A stretch of DNA of 64,000 nucleotides. It comes from DATLGB01 sp035540675. GTDB taxonomy: Bacteria; Actinomycetota; Thermoleophilia; Solirubrobacterales; Solirubrobacteraceae. The notes beneath the pieces were generated by a model. That model made no database searches. It was given only the letters and a program-made list of their open reading frames with translations, and had not been told where the DNA came from. Location: positions 9,938 through 73,937 of the forward strand of contig DATLGB010000218.1 of assembly GCA_035540675.1 (NCBI GenBank). The letters run 5' to 3'. Both the position numbers and the translations under genes were made by a program. Positions 53,471 to 62,788 of this stretch are shown here, one piece after another (positions within the stretch are counted from its first letter, which is position 1; every line of letters begins with the position of its first letter).

Positions 53471-54799
53471 CTAGGCGGCGGCCGCGGCCTGCGCGCGCCG
53501 CAGGTCCGCCACCTCGCCCCGCAACTCGGCGGGAGGACGCTCGCGCCGCAGCGCCGCGGCGACGAGCGCGGCCACGGCCGGCATCGCGGGGGCGCCGAAG
53601 CCCTGGCGGACGATCGTCTGCGTGCCGATCCGGATCGCGCCGGCGGGGTCGCGGTCGCGGCCGGGCAGCCCGATCTCCGACAGCAGGACGTTCGCCTCGG
53701 CCAGCGTCCGCGCCGCCTCGGGGCCGCCGCCGAAGCCGCGCGCGTCGACGGCCACGTGGTGCGAGCTCGTCCACCCCCGCCGGCCGCCGACCACGGGCAG
53801 GCCGGCGGCGGCCAGCGCCTCCGCGAGCGCGCGCGCGGCCGCGATGCAGGCGTCGGCGTACGCGCCGCCCGCCTCGAGGTGCTCGAGCGCGGCGGCGCCC
53901 AGCGGCAGCAGCCGTGCGATGTCGTAGTTCGCGGTCAGGCCCGGGTAGACCGCGGCGGTCACCCGCGCCATCAGCGCCTCGTCGTCGCTGACGATCGCGC
54001 CGCCCGCCGGCCCGCCGAACGACTTGTAGGTCGAGAAGGTGACGACGTCGGCCCCCTCGCGCAGCGGCGCCTGGAAGCGACCCTCGGCCACGAGGCCGGC
54101 GACGTGCGACGCGTCGTAGAGCACGCGCGCGCCGGCGTCGCGGGCGAGCTCGGCCAGCGCCGCGAGGCGGTGCGGGTGCAGCATCAGGCTGGCGCCGACG
54201 ACGACCAGCTTCGGGCGCTCGGCGGCCAGCAGCCCGGCGGCCGCGCCGAGGTCCACGTCGAGCTCCTCGACGTCGTAGGGCAGCTCGAGGACGCGCAGGC
54301 CGCGGATGCCGGCGGCGCCGACCTCGTGGTGGCTGAGGTGGCCGCCGGCCCAGCCCGGCAGCACGGCGATCGCGTCGCCGGGCGCGGCGACGGCCGCGTA
54401 GACGGCGAGGTTCGCCAGCGTGGCGCTGGTGGGCCGGACCTCCGCGAAGCGCGCGCCCATGACCTCGGCCACGAGCCGGGCCACCGTGACCTCGAGCACG
54501 TCGAGCGGCTCGAGGCCCGCCTGGTACTTGTCGCCGGCGTAGCCCATGCTCGGCTGGTTGCTCAGCACGGGCCGGTGGGCGCCGGCGGCGCGCGCCGGCG
54601 GCACGTTGCCGCCGGCGTAGAGCAGCAGCGCGTCCTGCTCGACGCGCTGCTCGTGCTCGCGCACCGCGGCGGCGGCCGCGTCGAGCGCCGCCGCCGGGTC
54701 GCGCGGAAGCCCGCGCTCGACCGCCAGCAGACGTGAGCGGGCGCGCTCGGACGCCCAGGGAGCGGTTCGCGGCGCCTCGTCCGCGGGGGAGATCGTCAT
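53471..54799 (-). CDS. Serine hydroxymethyltransferase-like PLP enzyme
   Basis: A 442-residue fold-type I PLP enzyme resembling GlyA. Recognisable parts are PTSATLANLAVYAA, VLYDASHVAGLVAEG and the Schiff-base Lys in VVTFSTYKSFGGPAGGAIV (normally TTHKTLRGPRGG). The substitution and the N-terminal MGYAGDKYQAG indicate a non-canonical member, perhaps an alpha-methylserine or other hydroxymethyltransferase. ATG at 54799. Nothing nearby confirms a folate pathway. Confidence 0.85.
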   Translation of the reverse strand: MTISPADEAPRTAPWASERARSRLLAVERGLPRDPAAALDAAAAAVREHEQRVEQDALLLYAGGNVPPARAAGAHRPVLSNQPSMGYAGDKYQAGLEPLDVLEVTVARLVAEVMGARFAEVRPTSATLANLAVYAAVAAPGDAIAVLPGWAGGHLSHHEVGAAGIRGLRVLELPYDVEELDVDLGAAAGLLAAERPKLVVVGASLMLHPHRLAALAELARDAGARVLYDASHVAGLVAEGRFQAPLREGADVVTFSTYKSFGGPAGGAIVSDDEALMARVTAAVYPGLTANYDIARLLPLGAAALEHLEAGGAYADACIAAARALAEALAAAGLPVVGGRRGWTSSHHVAVDARGFGGGPEAARTLAEANVLLSEIGLPGRDRDPAGAIRIGTQTIVRQGFGAPAMPAVAALVAAALRRERPPAELRGEVADLRRAQAAAAA

Positions 54800-54852
54800 C
54801 CCCCATGCTCTAGCAGGCGCCATCCCTCGGCGAAGCGCCACAAGCTTGCGCG

Positions 54853-56562
54853 ATGGCCGGCGTTGTCGCTGCCATGCGCCGCCTCCTCGTCCCGCTCGTG
54901 GCCGCCGCCGCGCTCGCCGCGTCCGCCGCCCCGGCCTCCGCCGCACTCCCGCTGCCGGAGGGCGCGCACCGCAACGTCGAGTTCGTCAACCACCTCGCCG
55001 AGCCCGAGCGCGGCGCCGTGTCGATCAACTTCATCCGCTACGAGGACGGCCGCGAGATCATGTTCGTCTCGTCGCTGATCGGCCTCTACGCCTACGACAT
55101 CACGCGCGACCCGGCGAACCCGGTGCTGCTGAGCAAGATCTCCTCGGCGGACCTGCGCCAGCCCGGCGACCTCGGCGACGAGTTCTTCCAGAACGAGGAC
55201 ATGAACGTCGACGCCAAGCGCAAGCTCGTGTTCATGGCGCGCGACGTGACCTCGCACACCAACGGCAACCCCGGCGTCTACATCATCGACGCCAAGGACC
55301 CGGCGAAGCTCTCCGTGATCGTCTTCCACCCGCTGCCGGAGGGCCACACGACCACCTGCGTCAACGAGTGCACGCACCTGTGGACGTCGGGGCTGTTCCT
55401 GCGGCGCGAGATCTTCGTCACCGACATCACCAACCCGGCGCTGCCGATCACCTCGCCGGTGCCGGTCGACGTCGGCCCCTTCGACCGGCCGGCCGGCACG
55501 AGCCACGACGTCGCGGTCGACGCCGCCGGCGTGGCGTGGGTGGCCGGCCAGGGCTACCTGCGCGGGTACTGGACGAGCGGGACGCACCGCGACCCGGTCA
55601 CCGGCCTCGAGCGCGAGGCGACGCCGTTCACGCCGGTGCTCCACGGCGGCGGCAAGGTGCCCGCGGGCAACGGCGGGCCCTCGGACGCGGGCCGCTTCGT
55701 GCACGGCTCCGAGCGCCCGATCGGGCCGACCGCGAGCCGCGGCGCCCCGGACTTCGGCGGCTACGGCGAGGGCAACCTCATCTACTCCGCCGAGGAGGAC
55801 TACGGCGCCTGCCCGGTGGGACCGTTCGTGATCTCCTCGCTCAAGGGGGCGCTCGACACCGACGCCACCGGCGACCTCGAGACGGTCGGCCTCTGGACGC
55901 CCGCCGACCAGGAGGGCATGGGCGACGGCGAGTGCTCCGCCCACTGGTTCACGATGCGCGACGGCATCGTCGCCCACGGCTGGTACGGCCAGGGGACCCG
56001 CTTCATCGACGTGCGCGACCCGCGCAACCCGATCCAGGTCGGCTACTTCCGGCCCGAGGACGCCACCACCTCCGCGGCCTACTGGCACGGCGACCACGTG
56101 TACGTCGCCGACTACGCGCGCGGCGTCGACATCATCCGCTTCACCGGCGGCGCGCCGGCGGGGGGCGCCGAGCCGCCGCCGGCGGGCACGCCGAGCGGCG
56201 TCTGCCGGCCGTCGGTGGCGCTGGCATCGCGCGGCCTGAAGCTGACCCGCCGCTCGCTGCGGCTGCGCGGCAGCGCCGCCTGCGTCACGCGGCGGGCTCG
56301 CGTGCAGGTCGCGCTGGCGCGCGTGCAGGCGGGGCGCTGCCGCTTCCTCGCGGCCCGCGGCCGGCTCGGCCGGACGGGCAGCTGCAGCCGGCCGAAGTGG
56401 CTGCGCGCACGCGGCCGTGAGAAGTGGACATTCGCCCGCCGGGCGCGGCTGCCGCGCGGGTCGTACTCGGTGTGGGTGCGGGCCACCGGCGCGCCCGCCC
56501 GCACCTACCGCCTGAAGGTCGACCGGCGCGGCCGCGCGAAGCCGACCGAGGCGGTGCGGTAG
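54853..56562 (+). CDS. Secreted LVIVD-type beta-propeller protein
   Basis: A 569-residue protein with signal peptide (RRLLVPLVAAAALAASAAPASA). The body has repeats of the LVIVD type: LIGLYAYDITRDPANPVLLS, GVYIIDAKDPAKLSVI, FIDVRDPRNPIQVGYF, with Cys in VNECTHLW. A C-terminal domain rich in Arg (about 455-569) follows. It is convergent with a second LVIVD-type protein. Function unknown. Confidence 0.85.
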   Translation: MAGVVAAMRRLLVPLVAAAALAASAAPASAALPLPEGAHRNVEFVNHLAEPERGAVSINFIRYEDGREIMFVSSLIGLYAYDITRDPANPVLLSKISSADLRQPGDLGDEFFQNEDMNVDAKRKLVFMARDVTSHTNGNPGVYIIDAKDPAKLSVIVFHPLPEGHTTTCVNECTHLWTSGLFLRREIFVTDITNPALPITSPVPVDVGPFDRPAGTSHDVAVDAAGVAWVAGQGYLRGYWTSGTHRDPVTGLEREATPFTPVLHGGGKVPAGNGGPSDAGRFVHGSERPIGPTASRGAPDFGGYGEGNLIYSAEEDYGACPVGPFVISSLKGALDTDATGDLETVGLWTPADQEGMGDGECSAHWFTMRDGIVAHGWYGQGTRFIDVRDPRNPIQVGYFRPEDATTSAAYWHGDHVYVADYARGVDIIRFTGGAPAGGAEPPPAGTPSGVCRPSVALASRGLKLTRRSLRLRGSAACVTRRARVQVALARVQAGRCRFLAARGRLGRTGSCSRPKWLRARGREKWTFARRARLPRGSYSVWVRATGAPARTYRLKVDRRGRAKPTEAVR

Positions 56563-56628
56563 CGGTCCCAGGGGCCTTCTGCGGTCCATCAGCCGGATCC
56601 CGCGCGGGCGCGGACGCCCTGACGCGCG

Positions 56629-59154
56629 TCAGAGCCGGCGCGCCCGCAGCGTCACCCGGGCCTTGCGCTCGGGCCGCTCGGCCCGCAGCGTCAGCGAATA
56701 CGTGCCGGGCTTGCCGCGCGGCGCGACGCGCAGCCGGTGCGTGCGACCGGCGCGGTACGCCCGCGGCTTCGTCCGCTTGACCAGCTTGCGCCCGCGGCGG
56801 ACCTCCAGCGAGACCCGGGCCGGCGCCGTCAGCCGGAAGGACACGTCGAGGTCGTCGTTGCGGACCGACCCGCCGAACACCGGGCGCTCGAGCTTGTAGC
56901 TCTCGATGAGGCCGCACGGCCGGCGGAAGTCGAACGCCGGCGCGGGCCGGAAGCGGCCCTTGACGCGCTGCAGCGCCACGCGCCGCACGTCCGGCTTGCC
57001 GGCCGTGGTGCGCGTCGTGAAGCGCGCGAAGTACCAGCCGTTGCGCAGCCGCACGCCGCGGCCGTTCCAGGTGAAGTCCTTGCGCTTGTTGCGGAAGGAG
57101 CGCACCTTGCGCTCGCCGACGATCTTGCGCCCGACGGACTGCTGGAACAGGTCGACCGTGACGGGCGCCGACCCGGTGCGGGTGAAGCCGAAGCGGATGC
57201 CGCGCCCGCGCGGGCGCGCGGAGACGCTGCCGAACGCCGCCGCCTGGGCACAGGCCGGCTCCGGCCCCTGCGGGGTGAAGTCGTGGCCGCCCGGCTGCGG
57301 GCCGCCGGCCGGCGTCGGCGGTGCCGGCAGCGTGACCTTGTAGACGTCGACCGCCCCGCGGCCGGTGCCGGTCAGGATGCCGTCGCTCGTCGCGCCCCAG
57401 TAGGTGAAGCTGCCGTCCGGGTTGCGCTCGGCCTTGAAGATCGCCGACGTCCACGTGTTGGCGTTCTCCGGCGTGAACCAGGCGGCATTCTTGAAGCTCA
57501 CCGTCCCGTCGGCGTTCTCGGTGAAGTCCACGACCTGGGTGCCCTGCGAGTACCAGCCCATGAAGATCCGGTTCTGGCCCGGGATGAGCTGGAACACGTG
57601 CGCGGTGCAGAAGGACGCCTGCGGCTGCGTGCGGATCGGCGTCCGGTAGACCGCCTGCTTGCCGTCGGGCGTGCGCGCCCACAGCTTGTGCGCCTCCTCC
57701 GCGCTTCGCGGCGGGCTGGTCGTGAACGACGCGCGCGGGAAGAAGTGCAGGCCGCCGTTGCCGCGGACGTTGTCCGCGCCGGGGGTGCACGACGCGCCGC
57801 CGGGGACGGTGCCGCCGCCGCGCTCGTCGCTGGTGATCACGAAGCGGCCGGACTCGGTCAGCTCGCTCTCGTGCGCGGCGACGATGTCGACGTCGGAGTT
57901 GTACGGCGTCGTGGCGATGTCGGCGGTCGCGCCGAAGCCCATGTGCGGGACCGTGCCCAGCCACTTGACGCCCTCGAGCGACGGCGCGCCGATCTTCAGC
58001 CACTCCGACACCGTGAGGCTCTGGGGCTGGCCGTTGACCTCGCCGTTGACGCAGTCGATGATCGGCGCCCCGGTGCGCAGCGAGGGGTTCGCCGTCGAGG
58101 ACTCGCGCACCCGGCACGGCAGCGGCGTGCCGCGCGGCCTGTCGTCGGAGAAGTCGTTCGGCGTCCCGCGGTCGTCGAACGCGCCGGAGAGGTCGAAGAG
58201 CGCCGTCGCGTCGATGCCGGCGCAGGCCAGCGTGTCGTCGGGGTAGATCTCGACCTCGTGGCAGCCCTGCAGCGCGTTGTAGGTGTGCGACTGCGCCACG
58301 AGCGGCGACGGGTACCGGTAGCGGTAGACCTGCGGGCGACACGCCTTGCGCTTGTCCTCGATCGACGTCCCGGGCAGGAAGCCCATGCACGACGACATGT
58401 CGACGATCTCGAAGCCGTCGAGGGCGTTGCCGGAGGTCTCGTTGGCGCGCTTGCCCTCCGCGTCGACGAGCACGTTGTCCTGCACGACGTCGAAGGCGAT
58501 GTGCGGCCGCTTGGGGTCGACGTTGACCGTGTGGGCCTGGCCGATGTGCGACGTGAGCGCGAGCTCCTTCGGGTTCGCCGGGTCGGTCACGTCGATGATC
58601 TCGAGCCCACCGAGGGGCGCGCCGCCCTGCGGGAGGCCGAGCGGCCCCTGGTCGTGGCAGCGCCCGGGGCCGTCGGTGGTGTCGACGAGCAGCTCGGCGT
58701 CGCGGCGGACGGCGGCCGGGTTGGGCGAGTTGAACATGACGTCGCCCTTCGGCGCCGCCTCCACGTCGTGCTGCAGCGCCGTCGCGCTGGAGGACGCGAC
58801 CGGGCACGAAGCCGAGGGGTGCGCCCCCACCACCGCCGGCCGCACCTCGCCGTTCTCGGTCAGGCGGATGATCGTCTGCCCGCCGCCGTTGGGGCCCGTG
58901 CCGAGCGACCCGACGCTGGCGTACATGTCGCCCTTGTGGGTGAAGTAGTCGAGGTCCGAGTGCGGATTGCCGGTGAAGACCGTGGAGATCAGCTCCCACT
59001 CGGCGTTCTCGCCACCGGAGTTGAACGCGGTCGAAGCCGGCTCGTTGCTCGGCGCCGCCGTCGGCGCCGGGTGGTCGAGCTCGTGCGCCGCCGCCGTTCC
59101 GACCGCGAGCACGAACGTCGCCGCGACTCCTGCGAACAGCCTTCCCCGATGCAT
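56629..59154 (-). CDS. Large secreted LVIVD-type protein
   Basis: An 841-residue protein with signal peptide (FAGVAATFVLAVGTAAA). LVIVD-like segments include LGGLEIIDVTDPANPKELAL and FEIVDMSSCMGF. A Cys-containing beta propeller of roughly 570 residues leads to two C-terminal Arg-rich beta domains (about 640-841) like those on other secreted proteins here. Convergent with the shorter LVIVD protein. ATG at 59154. Confidence 0.85.
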   Translation of the reverse strand: MHRGRLFAGVAATFVLAVGTAAAHELDHPAPTAAPSNEPASTAFNSGGENAEWELISTVFTGNPHSDLDYFTHKGDMYASVGSLGTGPNGGGQTIIRLTENGEVRPAVVGAHPSASCPVASSSATALQHDVEAAPKGDVMFNSPNPAAVRRDAELLVDTTDGPGRCHDQGPLGLPQGGAPLGGLEIIDVTDPANPKELALTSHIGQAHTVNVDPKRPHIAFDVVQDNVLVDAEGKRANETSGNALDGFEIVDMSSCMGFLPGTSIEDKRKACRPQVYRYRYPSPLVAQSHTYNALQGCHEVEIYPDDTLACAGIDATALFDLSGAFDDRGTPNDFSDDRPRGTPLPCRVRESSTANPSLRTGAPIIDCVNGEVNGQPQSLTVSEWLKIGAPSLEGVKWLGTVPHMGFGATADIATTPYNSDVDIVAAHESELTESGRFVITSDERGGGTVPGGASCTPGADNVRGNGGLHFFPRASFTTSPPRSAEEAHKLWARTPDGKQAVYRTPIRTQPQASFCTAHVFQLIPGQNRIFMGWYSQGTQVVDFTENADGTVSFKNAAWFTPENANTWTSAIFKAERNPDGSFTYWGATSDGILTGTGRGAVDVYKVTLPAPPTPAGGPQPGGHDFTPQGPEPACAQAAAFGSVSARPRGRGIRFGFTRTGSAPVTVDLFQQSVGRKIVGERKVRSFRNKRKDFTWNGRGVRLRNGWYFARFTTRTTAGKPDVRRVALQRVKGRFRPAPAFDFRRPCGLIESYKLERPVFGGSVRNDDLDVSFRLTAPARVSLEVRRGRKLVKRTKPRAYRAGRTHRLRVAPRGKPGTYSLTLRAERPERKARVTLRARRL

Positions 59155-59265
59155 GAAAAACGCCCCTCCCGGCCGGACTCCCTCGGTGCGCGGATACCCC
59201 GCCCCGCGGGCGATGATGCGCGGTTCTCGGGCGGGCGCGCCGCCGTCGCACTTCTGTTGCAGTCG

Positions 59266-59281
59266 CGGCTCCGCGGAGCCG
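59266..59281 (-). terminator. Palindrome after the L,D-transpeptidase gene
   Basis: A perfect 16-base palindrome, CGGCTCCGCGGAGCCG, four bases past the stop codon of the L,D-transpeptidase gene. No T-run follows. May be a short terminator hairpin. Confidence 0.5.
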
Positions 59282-59284
59282 GGG

Positions 59285-60046
59285 TCAGACGATCCGGACC
59301 GGCGTGCCCTTCGGGAGCAGCCGCCCCAAGCGGCGCAGCGCGCCGTCGCGCACGCGGACGCAGCCGTTCGACGGCCGGCCCGGGATCAGGTGCGGCTGGT
59401 CGGTCCCGTGGAGGCCGACGACGCCACCGCCCGGCCAGTCGCTGAGCCCGCTGTAGGCGCTCGTCCCGAAGGCGAGCGCGCCGTAGATGGTCCCGGGCGG
59501 TGGGCGCAGGCGCTCGCGGATGTAGAAGCGTCCCGCGGGCGTCGGGCTCGACGGCTTGCCCACGCCGACGGGCGCGCTCCAGATCCGGCGACCGCTGCGA
59601 TAGAGCGTCGCGCGCAGCCGCGCCCGGTCGATCCGCAGCATCGTCCGCACGACGTGGAAGCGACCCAGCGCGTCCCTGGGAACCCAGCCCGTCGTGCCGT
59701 TCGGCCGCATCGGCAGGCGGATCTCGATCCACTCGCGTCCCTCCCCGTCGAGGGTCGAACGGAGCGCCAGGTACACCTCGTGGAGGCCGTCCTCGGTATC
59801 GAAGCGCAGGCGCGTGATCGCGGGGGCGGCCGGGTCTGGCTGGGTGCGGACCGGCGCGAGCCGCTCCGGGTGCGCCCAGCGCGAGAGCGTGCGCTCGTCC
59901 GACAGCCGCTGCGTGATGCCCGGCTCGAGCCCGTCCGGGGTCGCCTGCGCCGGCGCCGCCGGCGCCGCCGTCAGCGCAGCCGCCGCCACCGCCGCCCGGA
60001 TCAGGTGTCGCGACGCCCCCACGTGCGGCAGCTTAGAGCGGTTCAT
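59285..60046 (-). CDS. L,D-transpeptidase (YkuD family)
   Basis: A 253-residue secreted enzyme with a signal peptide (LIRAAVAAAALTAAPAAPAQA). The YkuD domain has HGTDQP and the catalytic S-x-G-C-V-R motif SNGCVRVRDGALRRLG. It forms 3-3 cross-links in peptidoglycan or attaches proteins. ATG at 60046. Divergent from the gene at 60099 with a 52-base intergenic region. Confidence 0.94.
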   Translation of the reverse strand: MNRSKLPHVGASRHLIRAAVAAAALTAAPAAPAQATPDGLEPGITQRLSDERTLSRWAHPERLAPVRTQPDPAAPAITRLRFDTEDGLHEVYLALRSTLDGEGREWIEIRLPMRPNGTTGWVPRDALGRFHVVRTMLRIDRARLRATLYRSGRRIWSAPVGVGKPSSPTPAGRFYIRERLRPPPGTIYGALAFGTSAYSGLSDWPGGGVVGLHGTDQPHLIPGRPSNGCVRVRDGALRRLGRLLPKGTPVRIV

Positions 60047-60098
60047 CGCACCGTGAATCGGGGTACCCAGCCTTCGACCAGCGGGAGGGGAAGGCACC

Positions 60099-61433
60099 AT
60101 GAGAGGCATCGCATCCGTTCGAGCCGCGGGGCTCGCGGCCATAGTCGTGACCTGCGCGATGCTGTCGGCGACGGCGCCGGCCGCGACGGCGGCTCCCCGT
60201 CCCGACGGCTCGGACTTCTCGTGCCGCGCCAGCGTCGCCCGCGTCGTCCTCAAGGTCCCGGTCAGCCAGACGCTCGAGCCGTTCGTCGCCAACGCGGCCG
60301 ACGCGCCGTGCGCGCCCGACGAGGGGGGCTTCCTGGATCCGACGGCGATCGGCCCGGTCACGATCGACCTCGCGTCGGCCGTGACGAGCCAGACGCCGGA
60401 GAACCTCGCGTCGGCCCCGGCCGCCGAGGGCGACAACGCGACGGCGCGCGCGTCGGTCACGAACCCGGTCGTCGGCCTCACGGGCGCGGCGATCAGCGCC
60501 GCGGTCCTGAACGCCAGCGCCTCCTACACCTGTCAGGGCGGCCAGGCCGTGCCGGCGGGATCGACCACCGTGGCGGGGCTCGTCGTCAACGGCACGCCGA
60601 TCACCGTCCCGCCCGGCAACGCGCCGCTGACCATCCCGCTCGGCCCGGCCGGCAGCCTGACGCTCAACCAGATCGTGCAGGAGCCGAACCGGATCACCGC
60701 GCGGGCGCTCGTCCTGACGACGCCCCTGGCCGACGTGGTGATCGCCGAGGCGACCGCCGACATCACCGGCACGCCGTGCGCGCCGCCCAAGCAGTGCTCC
60801 GACGGCATCGACAACGACGGCGACGGCCTCGCGGACGCCCAGGATCCCGGCTGCCTGAGCGGGCCCGGCGACACCTACGACCCCAACGACGACAGCGAGC
60901 TCGACTTCGTGTGCTCCGACCGCCGCGACAACGACGGCGACGGCCGCATCGACGCGGACGACCCGGGCTGCCTCAGCGGGCCGGGCGGCACCTACAACCC
61001 GATGGATCCCGACGAGCGCGACACCGAGTGCTCCGACCGCCGCGACAACGACGGAGACGGCGACGTCGACTTCCCCGAGGACCGGGGCTGCACGTCGGCC
61101 ACCGACGACTCCGAGCGGACCCCGCCCGGCACCGCCCGCCTCGGCACGCGGCCTTCGAGCGTCGCGCGCCTGGGCGTCCGCGGGCCGTGCACGCGGAACT
61201 CGTTCGCGGCGGTCGTGACCGGCCGCAGCATCGATCGCGTCGTCTTCTCGCTCGACGGCCGGCGGCTACGAAGCGTGGGCAGCGCGCCGTTCTCGACCCG
61301 CATCGCCACGGCGCGCGCGGGCACGCACCGCGTCACCGCACGGGTCACCTTCCTGCGCGACAGCGGCACGAAGGCGCGAACGCTCAGCTTCTCCTTCACG
61401 CGCTGCGCGCCGGCGGTGCGCTTCACGGGCTGA
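60099..61433 (+). CDS. Secreted protein with Asp-rich repeats, related to 41924 protein
   Basis: A 444-residue protein, ATG at 60099 with GGGAGGGGAAGG upstream. A signal segment (AAGLAAIVVTCAMLSATAPAA) is followed by a head domain (DFSCRASVARVVLK) similar to that of the protein at 41924. Three repeats follow, two with CSDRRDNDGDG and one CSDGIDNDGDG, each ending in a C and SE or DE. A C-terminal domain with GTHRVTARVTFLRDSGTK resembles a beta sandwich. Probably calcium-binding and surface-exposed. Confidence 0.85.
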   Translation: MRGIASVRAAGLAAIVVTCAMLSATAPAATAAPRPDGSDFSCRASVARVVLKVPVSQTLEPFVANAADAPCAPDEGGFLDPTAIGPVTIDLASAVTSQTPENLASAPAAEGDNATARASVTNPVVGLTGAAISAAVLNASASYTCQGGQAVPAGSTTVAGLVVNGTPITVPPGNAPLTIPLGPAGSLTLNQIVQEPNRITARALVLTTPLADVVIAEATADITGTPCAPPKQCSDGIDNDGDGLADAQDPGCLSGPGDTYDPNDDSELDFVCSDRRDNDGDGRIDADDPGCLSGPGGTYNPMDPDERDTECSDRRDNDGDGDVDFPEDRGCTSATDDSERTPPGTARLGTRPSSVARLGVRGPCTRNSFAAVVTGRSIDRVVFSLDGRRLRSVGSAPFSTRIATARAGTHRVTARVTFLRDSGTKARTLSFSFTRCAPAVRFTG

Positions 61434-61502
61434 GTCGCCGATAGCTTGGAGCGCGGGCGCCGTGATGCGAACATGTGCATCAGGGCGAGAAGCGGAGGGC
61501 TG

Positions 61503-62743
61503 ATGCGGACTCGAGCGATCCTGTGGCTGGTGACCTGCGGCGCCGTCGCCGTGCCGGCGGGCACGGCATACGCCGAGCCGAAGTGGCCGCCGGCGGCGGA
61601 GGCGAGCATCCGGCCGGGGGCGCAGCTGGTGACCGACGGCAGCCAGTGCACGGCCAACTTCGTGTTCTACGACGCGACCTCCGTCTACCTCGGCTACTCC
61701 GCGCACTGCGCGACCGAGGAGGAGGACTCGAGCGGCCCCGTGAACTTCGCGGCGCCATGCGGCGATCGGTCGCTCCCGCTCGGGACGCCGGTGCGGATCC
61801 AGGGCGCCACCAAGCCGGGTCAGCTCGTCTACAGCTCCTACGAGATCATGCACCGGCTCGGCGAGACCGACCAGATGACGTGCTCGTCCAACGACTTCGC
61901 GCTCGCGCGCGTCGACCCCGCGGACGCCGGCCGGGTCAACCCGACGATCCCCTTCTGGGGCGGCCCGACCGGCCTGCGCCAGGGATCCCGGCGCGGGGCG
62001 AGAAGGTCGTCAGCTACGGCAACTCGGGCATGCGACAGGGCGTCGAGCAGCTCAAGCCGCGCGAGGGCGTCGTGACCAACGAGGCCAGCGGCGGCCGGGA
62101 GTTCGCGGCCTACTTCGCGACTCCGGCCATCTTCGGCGACTCCGGCAGCGCGGCCCTCGACTCGGCCGGCTCCGCGTCCGGCGTGGTCAACGCCATCAGC
62201 TCGTTCCCGGCCGGCACCAACGTCATGGCGGATCTCTCCCGGGTGCTGGCCTACCTGCGCCGCCACACGGGGCTGACCATGCGCCTGGCCACGGGCACCG
62301 AGCCGTTCACGGGCCCGTTGCTCGGCCCGAGCCCGGTCACGGCACCCGAGCCGCAGCCCGATCCGCAGCCGGAGCCTTCGTCCGAGCCGCAGCCGGAGCC
62401 CTCGCCGGCCCCCACGCCGCCCGCGGATCCGGGCGGGGCGCCCCCGGCGGGCGCGGCGGCGCCCGAGCGGCAGACCGACCGCCTGCGCGTCCGCGTCCTC
62501 GGGAAGCCGTCGCGGCGCGGCCGGGTGCTCCGGCTGCGGCTGCGCGCGGGCGAGCCCCTGCGCAACGTGGTCCTCACGCTCGAGGCGCGCGGCCGCATGG
62601 TGGCGCGCGGCCGCCTGACGCGGTTGGACGGCGACCGCGTCGCGCGGCTGAGGGGACCCCGCCGACTGCGCCGCGGGTCGCACACGCTCCGGATCCGCGC
62701 CGCCGACGGGCGCACCGCCGCGCTGCGCCTGCGGCTGCGCTGA
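61503..62743 (+). pseudogene. Trypsin-like serine protease split by a frameshift
   Basis: The start is ATG at 61503 after GGAGGG. The first frame runs to 62075 with signal peptide (ILWLVTCGAVAVPAGTAYA), catalytic His (GYSAHCAT) and Asp (SSNDFALARVD). At about 61981-61990 (AGGGATCCCG) the reading switches; the other frame continues (IPARGEKVVSYGNSG) with the catalytic Ser (FGDSGSAALD), a Pro/Glu/Ser linker, and an Arg-rich C-terminal domain, ending at 62743. One added G would restore frame. The triad is therefore intact across frames, so this is a recent frameshift, sequencing error, or programmed shift. Confidence 0.85.
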
Positions 62744-62788
62744 GCCGTCGAGGAAGGGGCAGCGACCGGTCGCGCGGGAACCGGCGAC

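Noticed and set aside
49038..54806. A 1922-residue frame on the minus strand
   Set aside because: It runs opposite several genuine genes and through the SHMT and transporter genes in a wrong frame; no domain is present.
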